DNA from: Treponema sp. OMZ 798 | GTDB lineage: Bacteria; Spirochaetota; Spirochaetia; Treponematales; Treponemataceae | Direction: 5' to 3' | Assembly (NCBI RefSeq): GCF_024181385.1 | Contig: NZ_CP051305.1 | Span: forward strand, 434,001 to 498,000 | Length of the DNA: 64,000 bases | Part shown: positions 28,501 to 37,228 of the stretch, piece after piece | How the letters are laid out: every line of letters begins with the position of its first letter | Position numbering within the stretch: position 1 is the first letter of the stretch | The notes under the pieces: generated by a model | The model's input: only the letters and a program-made list of their open reading frames with translations | What the model was told of the DNA's origin: nothing | Database searches by the model: none | Translations under genes and position numbers: made by a program

Positions 28501-31500
28501 ATGAAAAAAATTTTAACTAACTTTTTGATTTTTTTGATTTTGTTTAGTTTAACATCATGTCAACAGCTGATTATCGGAATTGAAGAAACTTTTTCATATT
28601 GGGCAAATAATGCAGTCATAATTGATATAGAAATTCCGCCCGGAAGTTTAGTTGATGGTGAAGGGTTTTCCTCTTTACCCTCTAATAAAAATGCACAAAT
28701 TATTTTTAAACTTCATAATCCACAAAAATTTGATTTTATAATGCCCCATGATTCGGATGCTCCTAATGATATTATCGTTTTTGATGAAAACGTAAAAGGT
28801 AAAAACGGCGGAAGCCCTGAGCAGGGAATAGATTATTCTTTAGAGCAAATAGGTTCCGATAAAATACGGCTTGAATACAAAAAAGAATTTTTACTTAAAA
28901 ATGAACAAGGCAAGACGAATCTCAATCCTAAAATAAACCTGTATAATAAAAAAGATAACAGGAGGTTTGAGCAAAACTACAATTATAAACTTAGAGCTAA
29001 CACAGTTCCGCCTAAACCGGAATGGGTTACTACAGGGAAAATACAAGAGGGAAATGATTGGTACTATGTTCTGATATTTGAGCTTGAAAGAATTTCAGAA
29101 TCAATAGATCTTCACGGAGATATATCTGAGGTTCACTTCACTGAGGGTGGTGTTACAAAAGCTCCCATTTTAATAAAATTAACAAATAACGGCTTCGATG
29201 TGAGCGCTTCCCAGGGAAACCTTCTTTCTTCGGATAAATTAATCACGCCTCTTGCAGCTGGAGATGTAACAGGTGACGGCATAAGCGGCTTTAACTCTAT
29301 TCCTGATGCAAATGCTAGAAAATGGATGCTATGCATAAAAACCGATGCAAAAATCGGAAATAGTTTAAATTATAAGATCAGAGTAAAAGATTTAAGAGGT
29401 CTTTACTCTCAAGAAACTTCAGGGGTAACCAATTTAGCAAAGCTTCCCATTCCCAAAATCAAATATGAGGCTTCAATGGCGCAGTTAAATGTTTTAGGCG
29501 TTTATATCGACAACCAAAATGCTTTAACTCCTTCGGCTTCAAGCTCCGGTAATCCCGTCATTATTTCATCATGCTTTGATGAAACCGTAATTCTTGAAGC
29601 TTATCATGACTCATACACTTCCGGTGTAACAATACGTGCCGAGGTAAAATTGTCCAATTCTACTCCCCCGCCTTCAGGTCATACGGGCGATACCGGCAGT
29701 GTCGCACTAGATGAAAATAAAACAAAAATCAGATTAGATTCTATTCCGGGAGTGGATGAAATATATGAGGTTAAATTAAAGGCTCAAGCTTCTAATTATG
29801 CCGACAGCGACGAAAAAACTTATTACTATAAGGTCAGAAAGGAAGTAAGGTCGGGAAACTCATCCTGGCACATTCTTAAAACGGCAGTAGCCAATGCAAA
29901 AGAAAACGATACTATTTATATAAATGGGGCAATAAGTTCGACGGATGATGTAAACAACTACGGCGAAATTGAGGTAAATAATAGTATAAGTATCCAAGGC
30001 TTGACAGGAAAAACTTCGGATATAATTGATGCAAATAAGGATGCTGTAACTACAAAACATCGAATATTTACATTAAAACAAAATAAAAAATTGACTTTGA
30101 CTAACCTAACATTACAAAACGGAAAGGCCGGTGTAGGCGGGGCTGTAATGGCTAATAATGGCTTCGTTTTAACCCTCGACAATACCGATATAAAGGACTC
30201 GGAAGCCGTTACGGGAGGAGGAGCCGTATATACAGACGGAACCTTAAATATTAAGAGCGGCTCTGTCATAAGCGGAAATAAAACGACCGGTTCAGTAGGT
30301 GCAGGAGGAGCAATTAATATTACTCCTTCCGGCAGTCTTATAATGACGGGCGGAACAATAGAAAACAATACCGCCGTCTTAGGAGGTGCTGTCTACAATG
30401 GCGGAATCTTTGAGATATCGGGTGCTGCAAAGATTGTCCCCTCCTCCGGATCTGATGAGAATTCTATAGGAAAAAATGATGTTCATCTTCCTGCAAACAA
30501 GTTAATTACGGTTACGGGAAATTTAACTCAGCCTATTGCAGCTCGAATAAGCCCTGTAAACTATCCTTCTACATTTAACTCTACAATCAAGGTCTTACAA
30601 GCAGGTTCCGGCGTTGATCTTTCGACTCAAGTTTCCAAATTCAAGGTTACCGATTCCACTGACGGCAAAAAGTGGAAGATAAATAATTCGGGACAATTGG
30701 AAGAGGTTACTCCCGGCGGGAAGACGGTTACAAGCTGGTCAGAATTAAAAAGTGAGGTTGAGAAGACCAGCGGGGGAGCTGAGGTAATTATTGTGGATGG
30801 TACACTTACTGCTAGTGGTGACCACGATAAAATTACCGTAGGACGTAACCTCACTATTCGAGGTAAGGATGGTACCGCAATTCTTGACGCCGATAAAAAA
30901 TGCAAGATATTTAAGGTTAAAAAAAATAATAAACTTATTCTTGAGAGTCTTACATTGCAAAATGGAGATGCAACAAAGTTATCAAAGAAAGAAAGAAATG
31001 GAGGAGCTGTTGATCTTGAGGAGCATGCCTCTCTTGAAATAAAATCGGGAGTAATAATAAAGGATAATGTGGCGAATCAGGGAGGGGGTGTATATATAGG
31101 CCAAAATGCTGAGCTTTTAATGACTAGCGGAATTATTCAAAGCAACATAGGAAAAGGAGTTTCTAATAAAGCTCATGGAGGTGCTGTCTATGTATCCGGA
31201 ACTTTTAAAATGTCAGGAGATGCAAAACTAGATCCTTCAGGCGATCATACAAAAGGGAAAAATGATGTTTATCTTATTAACGGTGCTACAATCATACTTA
31301 CCGGTTCCTTGACCTCAGCTGAAAATCAAATCGCACGAATTACAGTGCCGGATACCAATTATTCTGAGGGAAGACTCGTATTGGAAGCTGAAGACGGCGT
31401 TGTTCTTTCAAATGAAGCTAAAAAATTCAAAGTTACACAGAAAGATGGATACAACTGGTATGTGGATGGTAATGGTAAATTAACAACTACAGCCCCCAGC

Positions 31501-31506
31501 CCTTAG
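28501..31506 (+). CDS. Large surface lipoprotein with two tandem beta-helix modules
   Basis: The 1001-residue protein has a type II signal peptide with lipobox LTSC. Residues 20-170 form a head domain shared with the lipoprotein at 41123-43393 (APNDIIVF, FLLKNEQG, INLYNK). Two tandem copies of a right-handed beta-helix-like module follow, at about 456-740 and 746-1001. Each begins SWxxLK, contains rungs such as GGAVYTDGTLNIKSG and GGAVYNGGIFEISG, then a KNDVxL strand, an FKVT strand and a W/G tail. Such modules occur in adhesins and polymorphic membrane proteins. It ends the cyclase operon, 22 bp after the barrel gene. Confidence 0.75.
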   Translation: MKKILTNFLIFLILFSLTSCQQLIIGIEETFSYWANNAVIIDIEIPPGSLVDGEGFSSLPSNKNAQIIFKLHNPQKFDFIMPHDSDAPNDIIVFDENVKGKNGGSPEQGIDYSLEQIGSDKIRLEYKKEFLLKNEQGKTNLNPKINLYNKKDNRRFEQNYNYKLRANTVPPKPEWVTTGKIQEGNDWYYVLIFELERISESIDLHGDISEVHFTEGGVTKAPILIKLTNNGFDVSASQGNLLSSDKLITPLAAGDVTGDGISGFNSIPDANARKWMLCIKTDAKIGNSLNYKIRVKDLRGLYSQETSGVTNLAKLPIPKIKYEASMAQLNVLGVYIDNQNALTPSASSSGNPVIISSCFDETVILEAYHDSYTSGVTIRAEVKLSNSTPPPSGHTGDTGSVALDENKTKIRLDSIPGVDEIYEVKLKAQASNYADSDEKTYYYKVRKEVRSGNSSWHILKTAVANAKENDTIYINGAISSTDDVNNYGEIEVNNSISIQGLTGKTSDIIDANKDAVTTKHRIFTLKQNKKLTLTNLTLQNGKAGVGGAVMANNGFVLTLDNTDIKDSEAVTGGGAVYTDGTLNIKSGSVISGNKTTGSVGAGGAINITPSGSLIMTGGTIENNTAVLGGAVYNGGIFEISGAAKIVPSSGSDENSIGKNDVHLPANKLITVTGNLTQPIAARISPVNYPSTFNSTIKVLQAGSGVDLSTQVSKFKVTDSTDGKKWKINNSGQLEEVTPGGKTVTSWSELKSEVEKTSGGAEVIIVDGTLTASGDHDKITVGRNLTIRGKDGTAILDADKKCKIFKVKKNNKLILESLTLQNGDATKLSKKERNGGAVDLEEHASLEIKSGVIIKDNVANQGGGVYIGQNAELLMTSGIIQSNIGKGVSNKAHGGAVYVSGTFKMSGDAKLDPSGDHTKGKNDVYLINGATIILTGSLTSAENQIARITVPDTNYSEGRLVLEAEDGVVLSNEAKKFKVTQKDGYNWYVDGNGKLTTTAPSP
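29866..31490 (+). repeat. Tandem duplication of a beta-helix module within the lipoprotein gene
   Basis: Two diverged copies, about 29866-30720 and 30734-31490, match at protein level in the same order of landmarks: SWxxLK, TIxIxG, SIxIxGxxG, LTLQNG, GGAV, ENxxxxxGGAVY, GKNDVxL and FKVT. The copies no longer align closely at DNA level. Recombination between such modules could change their number. Confidence 0.6.
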
Positions 31507-31518
31507 AAAAGAAGTTTT

Positions 31519-31550
31519 AAAGCAGGCCTTATTTAAGGCCTGCTTTTTTA
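31519..31550 (+). terminator. Terminator of the cyclase-FecR-OMP-lipoprotein operon
   Basis: A perfect 10-bp stem (31521-31530 with 31535-31544) with a four-base loop is followed by TTTTTT. It stands 14 bases after the lipoprotein stop and just before the convergent CobQ-like gene. Confidence 0.9.
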
Positions 31551-31560
31551 AATTCCGCCC

Positions 31561-32400
31561 TTAAATCCCGGCTATCTTAAAAATAAAATCCATATCGCTG
31601 TTCTCTTCGATGAGGGCAGCGAGTTTGTCCAGTTCTTTTTCGATCTCGGCCTCGCTTTGGCCTTGGGTATTGCATTTTTTATCATCGTCTATGAGGCTGT
31701 CCTCATCGGCGAGTTCCAAGTGCATGTAGGGGATTGTAGCGATTACGGGAATCTTTACGAGCTCTTCAATCATCTTTATGCCTGGATCTAAAAGGCTCTT
31801 GTCTCCGCGGAATTTATTTATGATCATGCCCTTAATTCTCTTCCTGTCCTTTTCGGGGAGGAGCATTACGGTCCCGTAGAGCTGGGCAAAGACGCCGCCC
31901 CTGTCTATGTCGGCAATCAAAAGGACGGGAGCATCGGCCATTTCTGCCATGCCCATGTTTACTATGTCGTTTTGGTTTAGGTTTATTTCGGCGGGGCTTC
32001 CTGCTCCCTCGATAACCACAATATCGTTTTCCCTTTCAAGCTTTTGAAAGGTTTCCAGAATTATAGGTTTGCAGGTCTTTTTATACTCAAAATATTCCCG
32101 CGCCTTCATCTCTTTTTTTTCTTCTCCCAAAATTATCACCTTAGAGCCCACATCCGTTTTAGGGATGAGGAGGATGGGATTCATTTCGGGGCGGGGTTCA
32201 ATGCCGGCGGCCTTGGCTTGAAGGGCTTGGGCGCTGCTTATTTTTTTTCCGTCAGCTGTAGTAAAAAAAATCGAGGACATGTTTTGGGATTTAAAGGGAA
32301 CAACCTTTAAGCCCCTCTTTTTAAAGATTCTGCAAAGGCCTGTACAAAAAAGGGACTTGCCCGCAGAGGATGTAGTCCCTTGAATCATTATGCTTGCCAT
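31561..32400 (-). CDS. CobQ/CbiP-like ATPase domain protein lacking the glutaminase domain
   Basis: Cobyric acid synthase amidates corrinoid side chains with glutamine and ATP and is normally about 500 residues. This 279-residue protein matches only the N-terminal synthetase half. It has the P-loop-like [55 protein letters not shown] and the late LPYL-like [14 protein letters not shown]. It stops where the type 1 glutamine amidotransferase domain should begin, and no remnant of that domain follows. It may use ammonia, rely on a separate glutaminase, or be a decayed gene. No other cobalamin gene is in the window. Confidence 0.85.
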   Translation of the reverse strand: MASIMIQGTTSSAGKSLFCTGLCRIFKKRGLKVVPFKSQNMSSIFFTTADGKKISSAQALQAKAAGIEPRPEMNPILLIPKTDVGSKVIILGEEKKEMKAREYFEYKKTCKPIILETFQKLERENDIVVIEGAGSPAEINLNQNDIVNMGMAEMADAPVLLIADIDRGGVFAQLYGTVMLLPEKDRKRIKGMIINKFRGDKSLLDPGIKMIEELVKIPVIATIPYMHLELADEDSLIDDDKKCNTQGQSEAEIEKELDKLAALIEENSDMDFIFKIAGI

Positions 32401-32432
32401 TATCTTAAGAAGCCGTCTTATTAAGAGTTATC

Positions 32433-33578
32433 TTAAAGCACAAAGGCTATAAGGTGGGCGACAAAGCCTGCAAAGAGGCCGCCTATTGTGTGGCTTAAAA
32501 TAGCCTTGCCCGTCATCTCCTTTGTGTCGAGGGCGTCCATCATTGCAATATGGGTAGAAATATAACCGCTCCAGCACATACAGATGGCGGTAAAGACAGC
32601 TATATCGTTTGCGTTTATTTTTCCCATTAAGGACATTTCTTTTACAATGCCGAGGGCGGCTCCCGTAGAACCTAGGGCCGTAATCGGGACAGAAATAGCC
32701 TCAGGAGAACTAAAACCGTAAAGGGGATTTAAGATAAAGCTCAGCTTTTGACCTATCCATGGAAGGAGGGCGATTCCTTCTCGTGCTGCTCCCGTGTAGG
32801 TGCCGTCTGCACTCGGGCCGTTTGTAAGCATTATAACTATCGTACAGATAATTACTACACCAGGGATTATGGCCATACCCATGCTGACCCCCGATTTTCC
32901 GCCGTCAAGCATAGCCTGAATAAACCTAGCTCCGGCTCCGCCCTCACGGACAGGGCGCATTTTTTCGGGGATTGGGTCTACCCTTCTTGTAGAAACCATA
33001 GCCTCTGTTCCGTAGCGTTTTTTTGAAAAATGAATCATCAAGCGGACCGAAACTATACTTCCGGCAACAGCTCCGACATTTCCGATTAGGGCTGCCGGGA
33101 CTGCCGATTTTACGTTTAAGCCCATCATTGCCGTTGTGGTAATCAAGCCCATTCCGAAGGCAGTGCCGAGGTTTGTAAGGGCAGGAAGCTGGTATTGCTT
33201 AAAATAGCGCCTAAAATTATCGTCATCGGCAAGGGTTAAAATTGCAGGGTTGTCCGATAAAAAACAGTTTAAGATACCGAGGGAGGAGGCTCCGGGTAAA
33301 TCGTACAAGGGCTTCATCAGCTTGTACAAGATCTTGTTGATCAAGGCAACCGTTCCGAATTCCGAAAAAAGACCTGAGACGGCTCCGGCCAATACGGCTA
33401 CCGCCATCAGATACAAACAGATATTGATAAGAAGATCAAAGCCTGTTTCCATCATTGTCTTAATCATATTTACGCCGCCCATAACAGAGCCGACACCGAA
33501 AAAGAAGGCAAAAAACAATCCTAAAAAGATAAAGTTTTCTATACCGACTTCTTTTTTATAAAAAGCTTTTGTTTCCAT
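32433..33578 (-). CDS. GATE-type (nucleoside-recognition) inner-membrane protein
   Basis: The 381-residue protein has about nine or ten hydrophobic segments and the Gate/nucleoside-recognition pattern: NCFLSDNPAILTLADDDNFRRYF in the first half, AFGMGLITTTAMMG in the middle and GSTGAALGIVKEMSL with a C-terminal helix pair. It resembles the CD0519/CD1768-type membrane proteins. Substrate is not known. It lies 32 bp upstream of the CobQ-like gene on the same strand and probably shares its transcript, which hints weakly at a linked role. Confidence 0.75.
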   Translation of the reverse strand: METKAFYKKEVGIENFIFLGLFFAFFFGVGSVMGGVNMIKTMMETGFDLLINICLYLMAVAVLAGAVSGLFSEFGTVALINKILYKLMKPLYDLPGASSLGILNCFLSDNPAILTLADDDNFRRYFKQYQLPALTNLGTAFGMGLITTTAMMGLNVKSAVPAALIGNVGAVAGSIVSVRLMIHFSKKRYGTEAMVSTRRVDPIPEKMRPVREGGAGARFIQAMLDGGKSGVSMGMAIIPGVVIICTIVIMLTNGPSADGTYTGAAREGIALLPWIGQKLSFILNPLYGFSSPEAISVPITALGSTGAALGIVKEMSLMGKINANDIAVFTAICMCWSGYISTHIAMMDALDTKEMTGKAILSHTIGGLFAGFVAHLIAFVL

Positions 33579-33714
33579 ACCTTAAGCACTCCAAAGTAAC
33601 TGTACCCGATTGAATAAAAGTACATAATATTCGCGAATTATATTCCAACTAAGGCTTTTTTTCAAGCGGGGGAGGAAATGTGAATGAAATGGCTATGAAT
33701 TGAGGCTCAAGAAT

Positions 33715-34368
33715 TTACACAATTCCGTTTTTAAAGGCAAAGGCGGCGAGCTGTGTTCTATCCGAAACAAAGGTCTTATCAAATATTACCGAAATATTGT
33801 TTTTGATAGTGCCTTCAGAAAGCCCCTGCTTATAGGCAATCTGTTTATTGGAAAGCCCTTCAGAAACGAGCCTTATAATTTCTACTTCCTTTTGGCTTAA
33901 ACCGTACTCGTCTTGAATTTCGGTCAAGGGCCTTAAAATTCTTTCTTCTGTTTCTTCATTGTTTTTAAAAAGCATGGTTTTTGCGACTTCAGGGTTTATA
34001 ACGATGTTTCCCGAAATGGCAGCCTTGATTCCGTCATAGATTACGTCGGGCGAGCTGTCTTTTAAAAGATAGCCGGATGCTCCGTATTGAAGGGCTTTTT
34101 GAATATATTCCGTATCGTTAAATGTGGTGAGAATCAAAATCTTTGTATCGGGAAAATCTTTTTTTATTTTTTTTGCGGCTTCCACTCCGTTACATTCGGG
34201 CATTCTTATATCCATGAGGAGGAGCTCAGGCCTTTTTTCTTCACATATTTTTAAAGCTTCATTTCCGTTATTGCCTGTTGCAACAACTTCAATATCCGGA
34301 TAGGTAGAAAAAATAAATTTTAAGCCCTCGCATATGAGCTTTTCATCGTCTACAATCGCTATTCTCAT
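33715..34368 (-). CDS. Orphan NarL/FixJ-family response regulator
   Basis: This 217-residue two-component regulator has a receiver domain with the acidic pair in MRIAIVDDEKLICEG, phosphorylatable Asp in LLLMDIRMPE and a conserved Lys in GYLLKDSSP. A LuxR-type helix-turn-helix follows at about 150-205 (LSQKEVEIIRLVSEGLSNKQ). No sensor kinase is adjacent. The ATG at 34368 is where the domain begins. There is no ribosome site, and an extended -10 promoter puts +1 on this ATG, which favours a leaderless start over the longer reading frame from 34404. Confidence 0.92.
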   Translation of the reverse strand: MRIAIVDDEKLICEGLKFIFSTYPDIEVVATGNNGNEALKICEEKRPELLLMDIRMPECNGVEAAKKIKKDFPDTKILILTTFNDTEYIQKALQYGASGYLLKDSSPDVIYDGIKAAISGNIVINPEVAKTMLFKNNEETEERILRPLTEIQDEYGLSQKEVEIIRLVSEGLSNKQIAYKQGLSEGTIKNNISVIFDKTFVSDRTQLAAFAFKNGIV

Positions 34369-34374
34369 AGGGCT

Positions 34375-34404
34375 ACTATAACACAGTTTGTACACCTGAA
34401 TCAA
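34375..34404 (-). promoter_or_regulatory. Response regulator promoter placed for a leaderless start
   Basis: On the minus strand TTGATT (34399-34404) and TATAGT (34375-34380) have an 18-bp spacer and an extended TGT before the -10. With -7 at 34375, +1 is 34368, the A of the start codon. Confidence 0.6.
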
Positions 34405-34426
34405 GAACTTAGGTTTTCAAAAGCTC

Positions 34427-34455
34427 TTTACAGAGTCGGCTTTTTTAATTAAAAT
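34427..34455 (+). promoter_or_regulatory. Promoter for the mechanosensitive channel/FliL/ECF operon
   Basis: TTTACA (34427-34432) and TAAAAT (34450-34455) stand 17 bp apart. The predicted start near 34462 leaves a 27-base leader with AAAGGGG before the channel gene. Confidence 0.5.
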
Positions 34456-34488
34456 CAAAGGGATATTTTTAAAGGGGCTTTGTATTCT

Positions 34489-35709
34489 ATGCAAAATATT
34501 ATGGATAATTTTCAAATGTGGCTTTCGGAATATTCTGTGCGAAGCGATATTTTTTGGCTGATTAGCGTTTTGGCTTTTTCTTTTATTCTTCACAAAATAT
34601 TAAAAAAGACGGCAACGGGAGCAATAAGAAAGATTATTTCACGCCTTACGGCTAAGACAAAGAGCAAGTTGGATGACTATATCTTTGATGAAATCCATGT
34701 TGAACGCATTTCTTTAATTATCTACATATTTGCCTTTAATTTTTTATCGGTAAAGCTTAGCTTCGGTGCCGCTGTCATGCAAAAGCTTTCAAGTATTATT
34801 TTAATCTGGATAATCATAAGGCTTTTGCACGGCCTTTTGGACGGGCTTACAGCCTATACCGAAAATGCCCCTCAGTTTGAAGGCAAGCCCTACCGCAGCT
34901 ATATTCAGGTTTTTATCCTGATTGTTTATATTGCAGGTTTTATAATTGCTGCGGGAACAATCAGCGGTAAGTCTCCCTTAACCCTCTTAAGCGGAATAGG
35001 AGCGATGACAGCCGTTCTTCTTTTGGTCTTCCGCGAAACGATTTTGTCCTTTGTGGCAAGTTTGCAAATTTCTTCCTACGATTTGGTGCGCCGAGGAGAC
35101 TGGATTTCGGTTCCCAAATACGATGCCGACGGGGATGTTACCGAGGTCGCCTTACATACGATAAAAATTCAAAACTGGGATAAGACGATTTCGGTTTTGC
35201 CTACAAGCGACCTTATGCAAAGCGGTTTTAAAAACTGGCGCGGTATGCAGGAAACGGGCGGAAGGCGTATCAAGCGTTCAATCTTTTTGGATGTTTCTTC
35301 CGTAAAATTTATGGATGAAGAGCTGAGGCGCAGGGTAGGGAAGATAGAGCTTTTAAAGTCCTATTTTGCCGAGGTTGAAAGCTCCGACATAAGTGCCCAA
35401 TACGGCAGCGATACCGAGCATCCCTTAAACGATAGAAGGCTTACCAATATCGGAACCTTTAGAATGTACGTTACCAGATATCTTCAAAGCCTTGACACCT
35501 TACGAAAGGATTTGACTTTTTTGGTGCGCCAGCTTGAACCGGGAGCTACAGGGATCCCATTGGAGATTTATGTTTTTACGGCAACTACGGTCTGGGGCGA
35601 ATACGAAAAAATTCAGGCCGATATTTTTGATCACCTTTTTGCGGCTGTCCACGAATTCGACCTTAGAATCTTCCAATATCCTGTGGGCGGTTTTTTGGCA
35701 AAAAATTAA
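34489..35709 (+). CDS. Mechanosensitive ion channel of the MscS superfamily (YbdG/MscM-like)
   Basis: The 406-residue protein has about five membrane helices followed by the MscS beta domain. The pore-lining helix is GIGAMTAVLLLVFRETILSFVASLQ, and RRGDWISVPKYDADGDVTEVALHTIKIQNWDKTISVLPTSDL marks the conserved beta domain. A central insertion and the long C-terminal cytoplasmic part resemble the E. coli YbdG branch. The channel would release solutes on osmotic downshock. The start at 34489 is preceded by AAAGGGG 11 bases upstream, and ATG 34501 is an alternative. A second, shorter MscS is at 59072-59905. Confidence 0.88.
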   Translation: MQNIMDNFQMWLSEYSVRSDIFWLISVLAFSFILHKILKKTATGAIRKIISRLTAKTKSKLDDYIFDEIHVERISLIIYIFAFNFLSVKLSFGAAVMQKLSSIILIWIIIRLLHGLLDGLTAYTENAPQFEGKPYRSYIQVFILIVYIAGFIIAAGTISGKSPLTLLSGIGAMTAVLLLVFRETILSFVASLQISSYDLVRRGDWISVPKYDADGDVTEVALHTIKIQNWDKTISVLPTSDLMQSGFKNWRGMQETGGRRIKRSIFLDVSSVKFMDEELRRRVGKIELLKSYFAEVESSDISAQYGSDTEHPLNDRRLTNIGTFRMYVTRYLQSLDTLRKDLTFLVRQLEPGATGIPLEIYVFTATTVWGEYEKIQADIFDHLFAAVHEFDLRIFQYPVGGFLAKN

Positions 35710-35733
35710 AAGCTTACTATTTAGAGGGTTTTT

Positions 35734-36204
35734 ATGGGTAAGAATAAACGGAAGGGCTTAACGCTGTATATCTTTCTTAAATACCTCCTTTTTGCGTTAA
35801 TCGTAATTATAATTGCAGGCTCCGTTTTTTCTCTTTTTAATAAAAAAGATACCGGTGAGCTTATAAAACCCAAAAGCCCTTCGGAGATACGCGGAAAAAA
35901 AGCTCTTTATGCCGACTTGGGGCGGCTTAGGATTCCTACGGCCGATAAGACATCCGGAACCCTTGTAGTTTTTCCCGTTTTGGAGTATAATTCTGAGGAT
36001 AAGGCCTTTGAAGAAGAACTTGTTCAAAAAAAGGAAGCTATCCGAAAAAGCCTTATCGATTGGTTTTCGCAAAAAACCGTATATGAACTTTATACCATGC
36101 CCGAAAATGAGGTAAAAAAAGAAGTATTGACCGAGGTAAATTCTATCTTGAATTTATCGCGTATAAAGCGCATATATTTTAAGGACTTTGTTATTTTGGA
36201 ATAA
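35734..36204 (+). CDS. FliL-like membrane-anchored protein
   Basis: This 156-residue protein has one membrane helix (about 16-34) and an extracytoplasmic part. The C-terminal half has the FliL layout of beta strands and a long helix ending in SRIKRIYFKDFVILE, which matches the FliL finish VYFTEFVIQ. FliL supports the flagellar motor-stator complex, and in spirochaetes flagella are periplasmic. It is the first of four closely packed genes running into an ECF sigma/anti-sigma pair. It could be a paralogue with a different job. Confidence 0.6.
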   Translation: MGKNKRKGLTLYIFLKYLLFALIVIIIAGSVFSLFNKKDTGELIKPKSPSEIRGKKALYADLGRLRIPTADKTSGTLVVFPVLEYNSEDKAFEEELVQKKEAIRKSLIDWFSQKTVYELYTMPENEVKKEVLTEVNSILNLSRIKRIYFKDFVILE

Positions 36205-36237
36205 AAATTGTTAAGGGTAAAATTTTGGAGGATTAAA

Positions 36238-36594
36238 ATGAGCGGACAACCTGTTGCTGCTGCACAAATTATTATAGCCGTTGTTCCTATAGTCGGTATT
36301 CTTATGGCCGGCGTTTTAATTTTTTTCTACTTATTTTGGCGTAACAAGCAGATAATCTGTCAAATTCAAACTAAAACATATATTCCGATAAAATTCAATT
36401 TGTCGGGGTTTTGCCTTATATCCGGAATTCTTTTATTGATGATAGGAAGCGTTTTGACTGCCCTTTTTTCCGTAATAGACGGAGTAAGTTATGTTCTTTT
36501 AGGAGGGCTTGTTCCCCTAAGCTGCGGTATAGGTCTTTTGGCCTACTATTTTATCTCATCAAGGGCCGGGAAGGAGAGGTCTAAAGATGATTAA
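36238..36594 (+). CDS. Small membrane protein of unknown function
   Basis: The 118-residue protein has three predicted membrane helices (about 8-30, 50-72 and 80-105) and a charged C-terminal tail. No family recognised. The ATG at 36238 follows GGAGG by five bases, which settles the start. It lies between the FliL-like gene and the sigma factor gene, whose start overlaps its 3' end by eight bases. It is probably a membrane component of the same stress or envelope circuit. Confidence 0.65.
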   Translation: MSGQPVAAAQIIIAVVPIVGILMAGVLIFFYLFWRNKQIICQIQTKTYIPIKFNLSGFCLISGILLLMIGSVLTALFSVIDGVSYVLLGGLVPLSCGIGLLAYYFISSRAGKERSKDD

Positions 36595-37228
36595 ATTTTC
36601 CGGTTTCCTCAGAAAAGAATCTCCTGAAGCCTTACAAGACCGCCTCTTATGTAAAGCCGTCCTTGCAGGAAATACCGAAGCCTTCAGCCTCATTGCTGCA
36701 AAGTATCAAAAGCGTGTCTACTCTTTGGGGATGAGCTTTTTTAAAAACCATGACGATGCGGAGGATTTTGTACAGGATATAATGCTTAAAACCTTTTCGG
36801 CCCTGCCCAAATTCCGCGGCGAGTCTTCTTTTTCTACATGGCTTATGAGGATTGCCTATAATTCGGCGATAAATTCCGTTAAGCGTAAGAGAGAATTCGT
36901 TTCAGCCTTTGATGATTTTGAGATAAAAACAAACGATTTAACTCCCGAAGAAAGGCAAATTCAAAACTGTGTAAAAAACGCAATCAGGCGGGCTGTAAAC
37001 GATCTTCCCGAAAAATACAGAATATGTATAGACCTTTACTTTTTTTACGATATGCCCTATGCCGATATAGAGTCCGTTACCGGAATCCCTGTAAATACGA
37101 TTAAATCCCATATTTTCCGCTCAAAAAAAATATTAAAGACAGAGCTTGAAAATCAAGGGATTTACGGACAAGAGGAAAGTCCTGAATATCCGGTTTTATT
37201 TAAATTGAATTTGGCCTATGACATGTAA
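36587..37228 (+). CDS. ECF-family RNA polymerase sigma factor (RpoE-like)
   Basis: This 213-residue group 4 sigma factor has region 2 at about 25-95 (LIAAKYQKRVYSLGMSFF, DDAEDFVQDIMLKTF, SSFSTWLMRIAYNSAINSVKR) and region 4 at about 135-190 (LPEKYRICIDLYFFYDMPYADIE, NTIKSHIFRSKK). These factors answer envelope stress and are held off by a membrane anti-sigma. The downstream gene has exactly that form and overlaps by 11 bp. The upstream membrane-protein gene overlaps by eight bases. Confidence 0.94.
   Translation: MIKFSGFLRKESPEALQDRLLCKAVLAGNTEAFSLIAAKYQKRVYSLGMSFFKNHDDAEDFVQDIMLKTFSALPKFRGESSFSTWLMRIAYNSAINSVKRKREFVSAFDDFEIKTNDLTPEERQIQNCVKNAIRRAVNDLPEKYRICIDLYFFYDMPYADIESVTGIPVNTIKSHIFRSKKILKTELENQGIYGQEESPEYPVLFKLNLAYDM

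Noticed and set aside
30120..30430. Repeated GGAV/GGTI codons read as a possible CRISPR or satellite array
   Set aside because: The repetition lies in frame with a protein and diverges in DNA. There is no constant repeat with unique spacers. It encodes beta-helix rungs.
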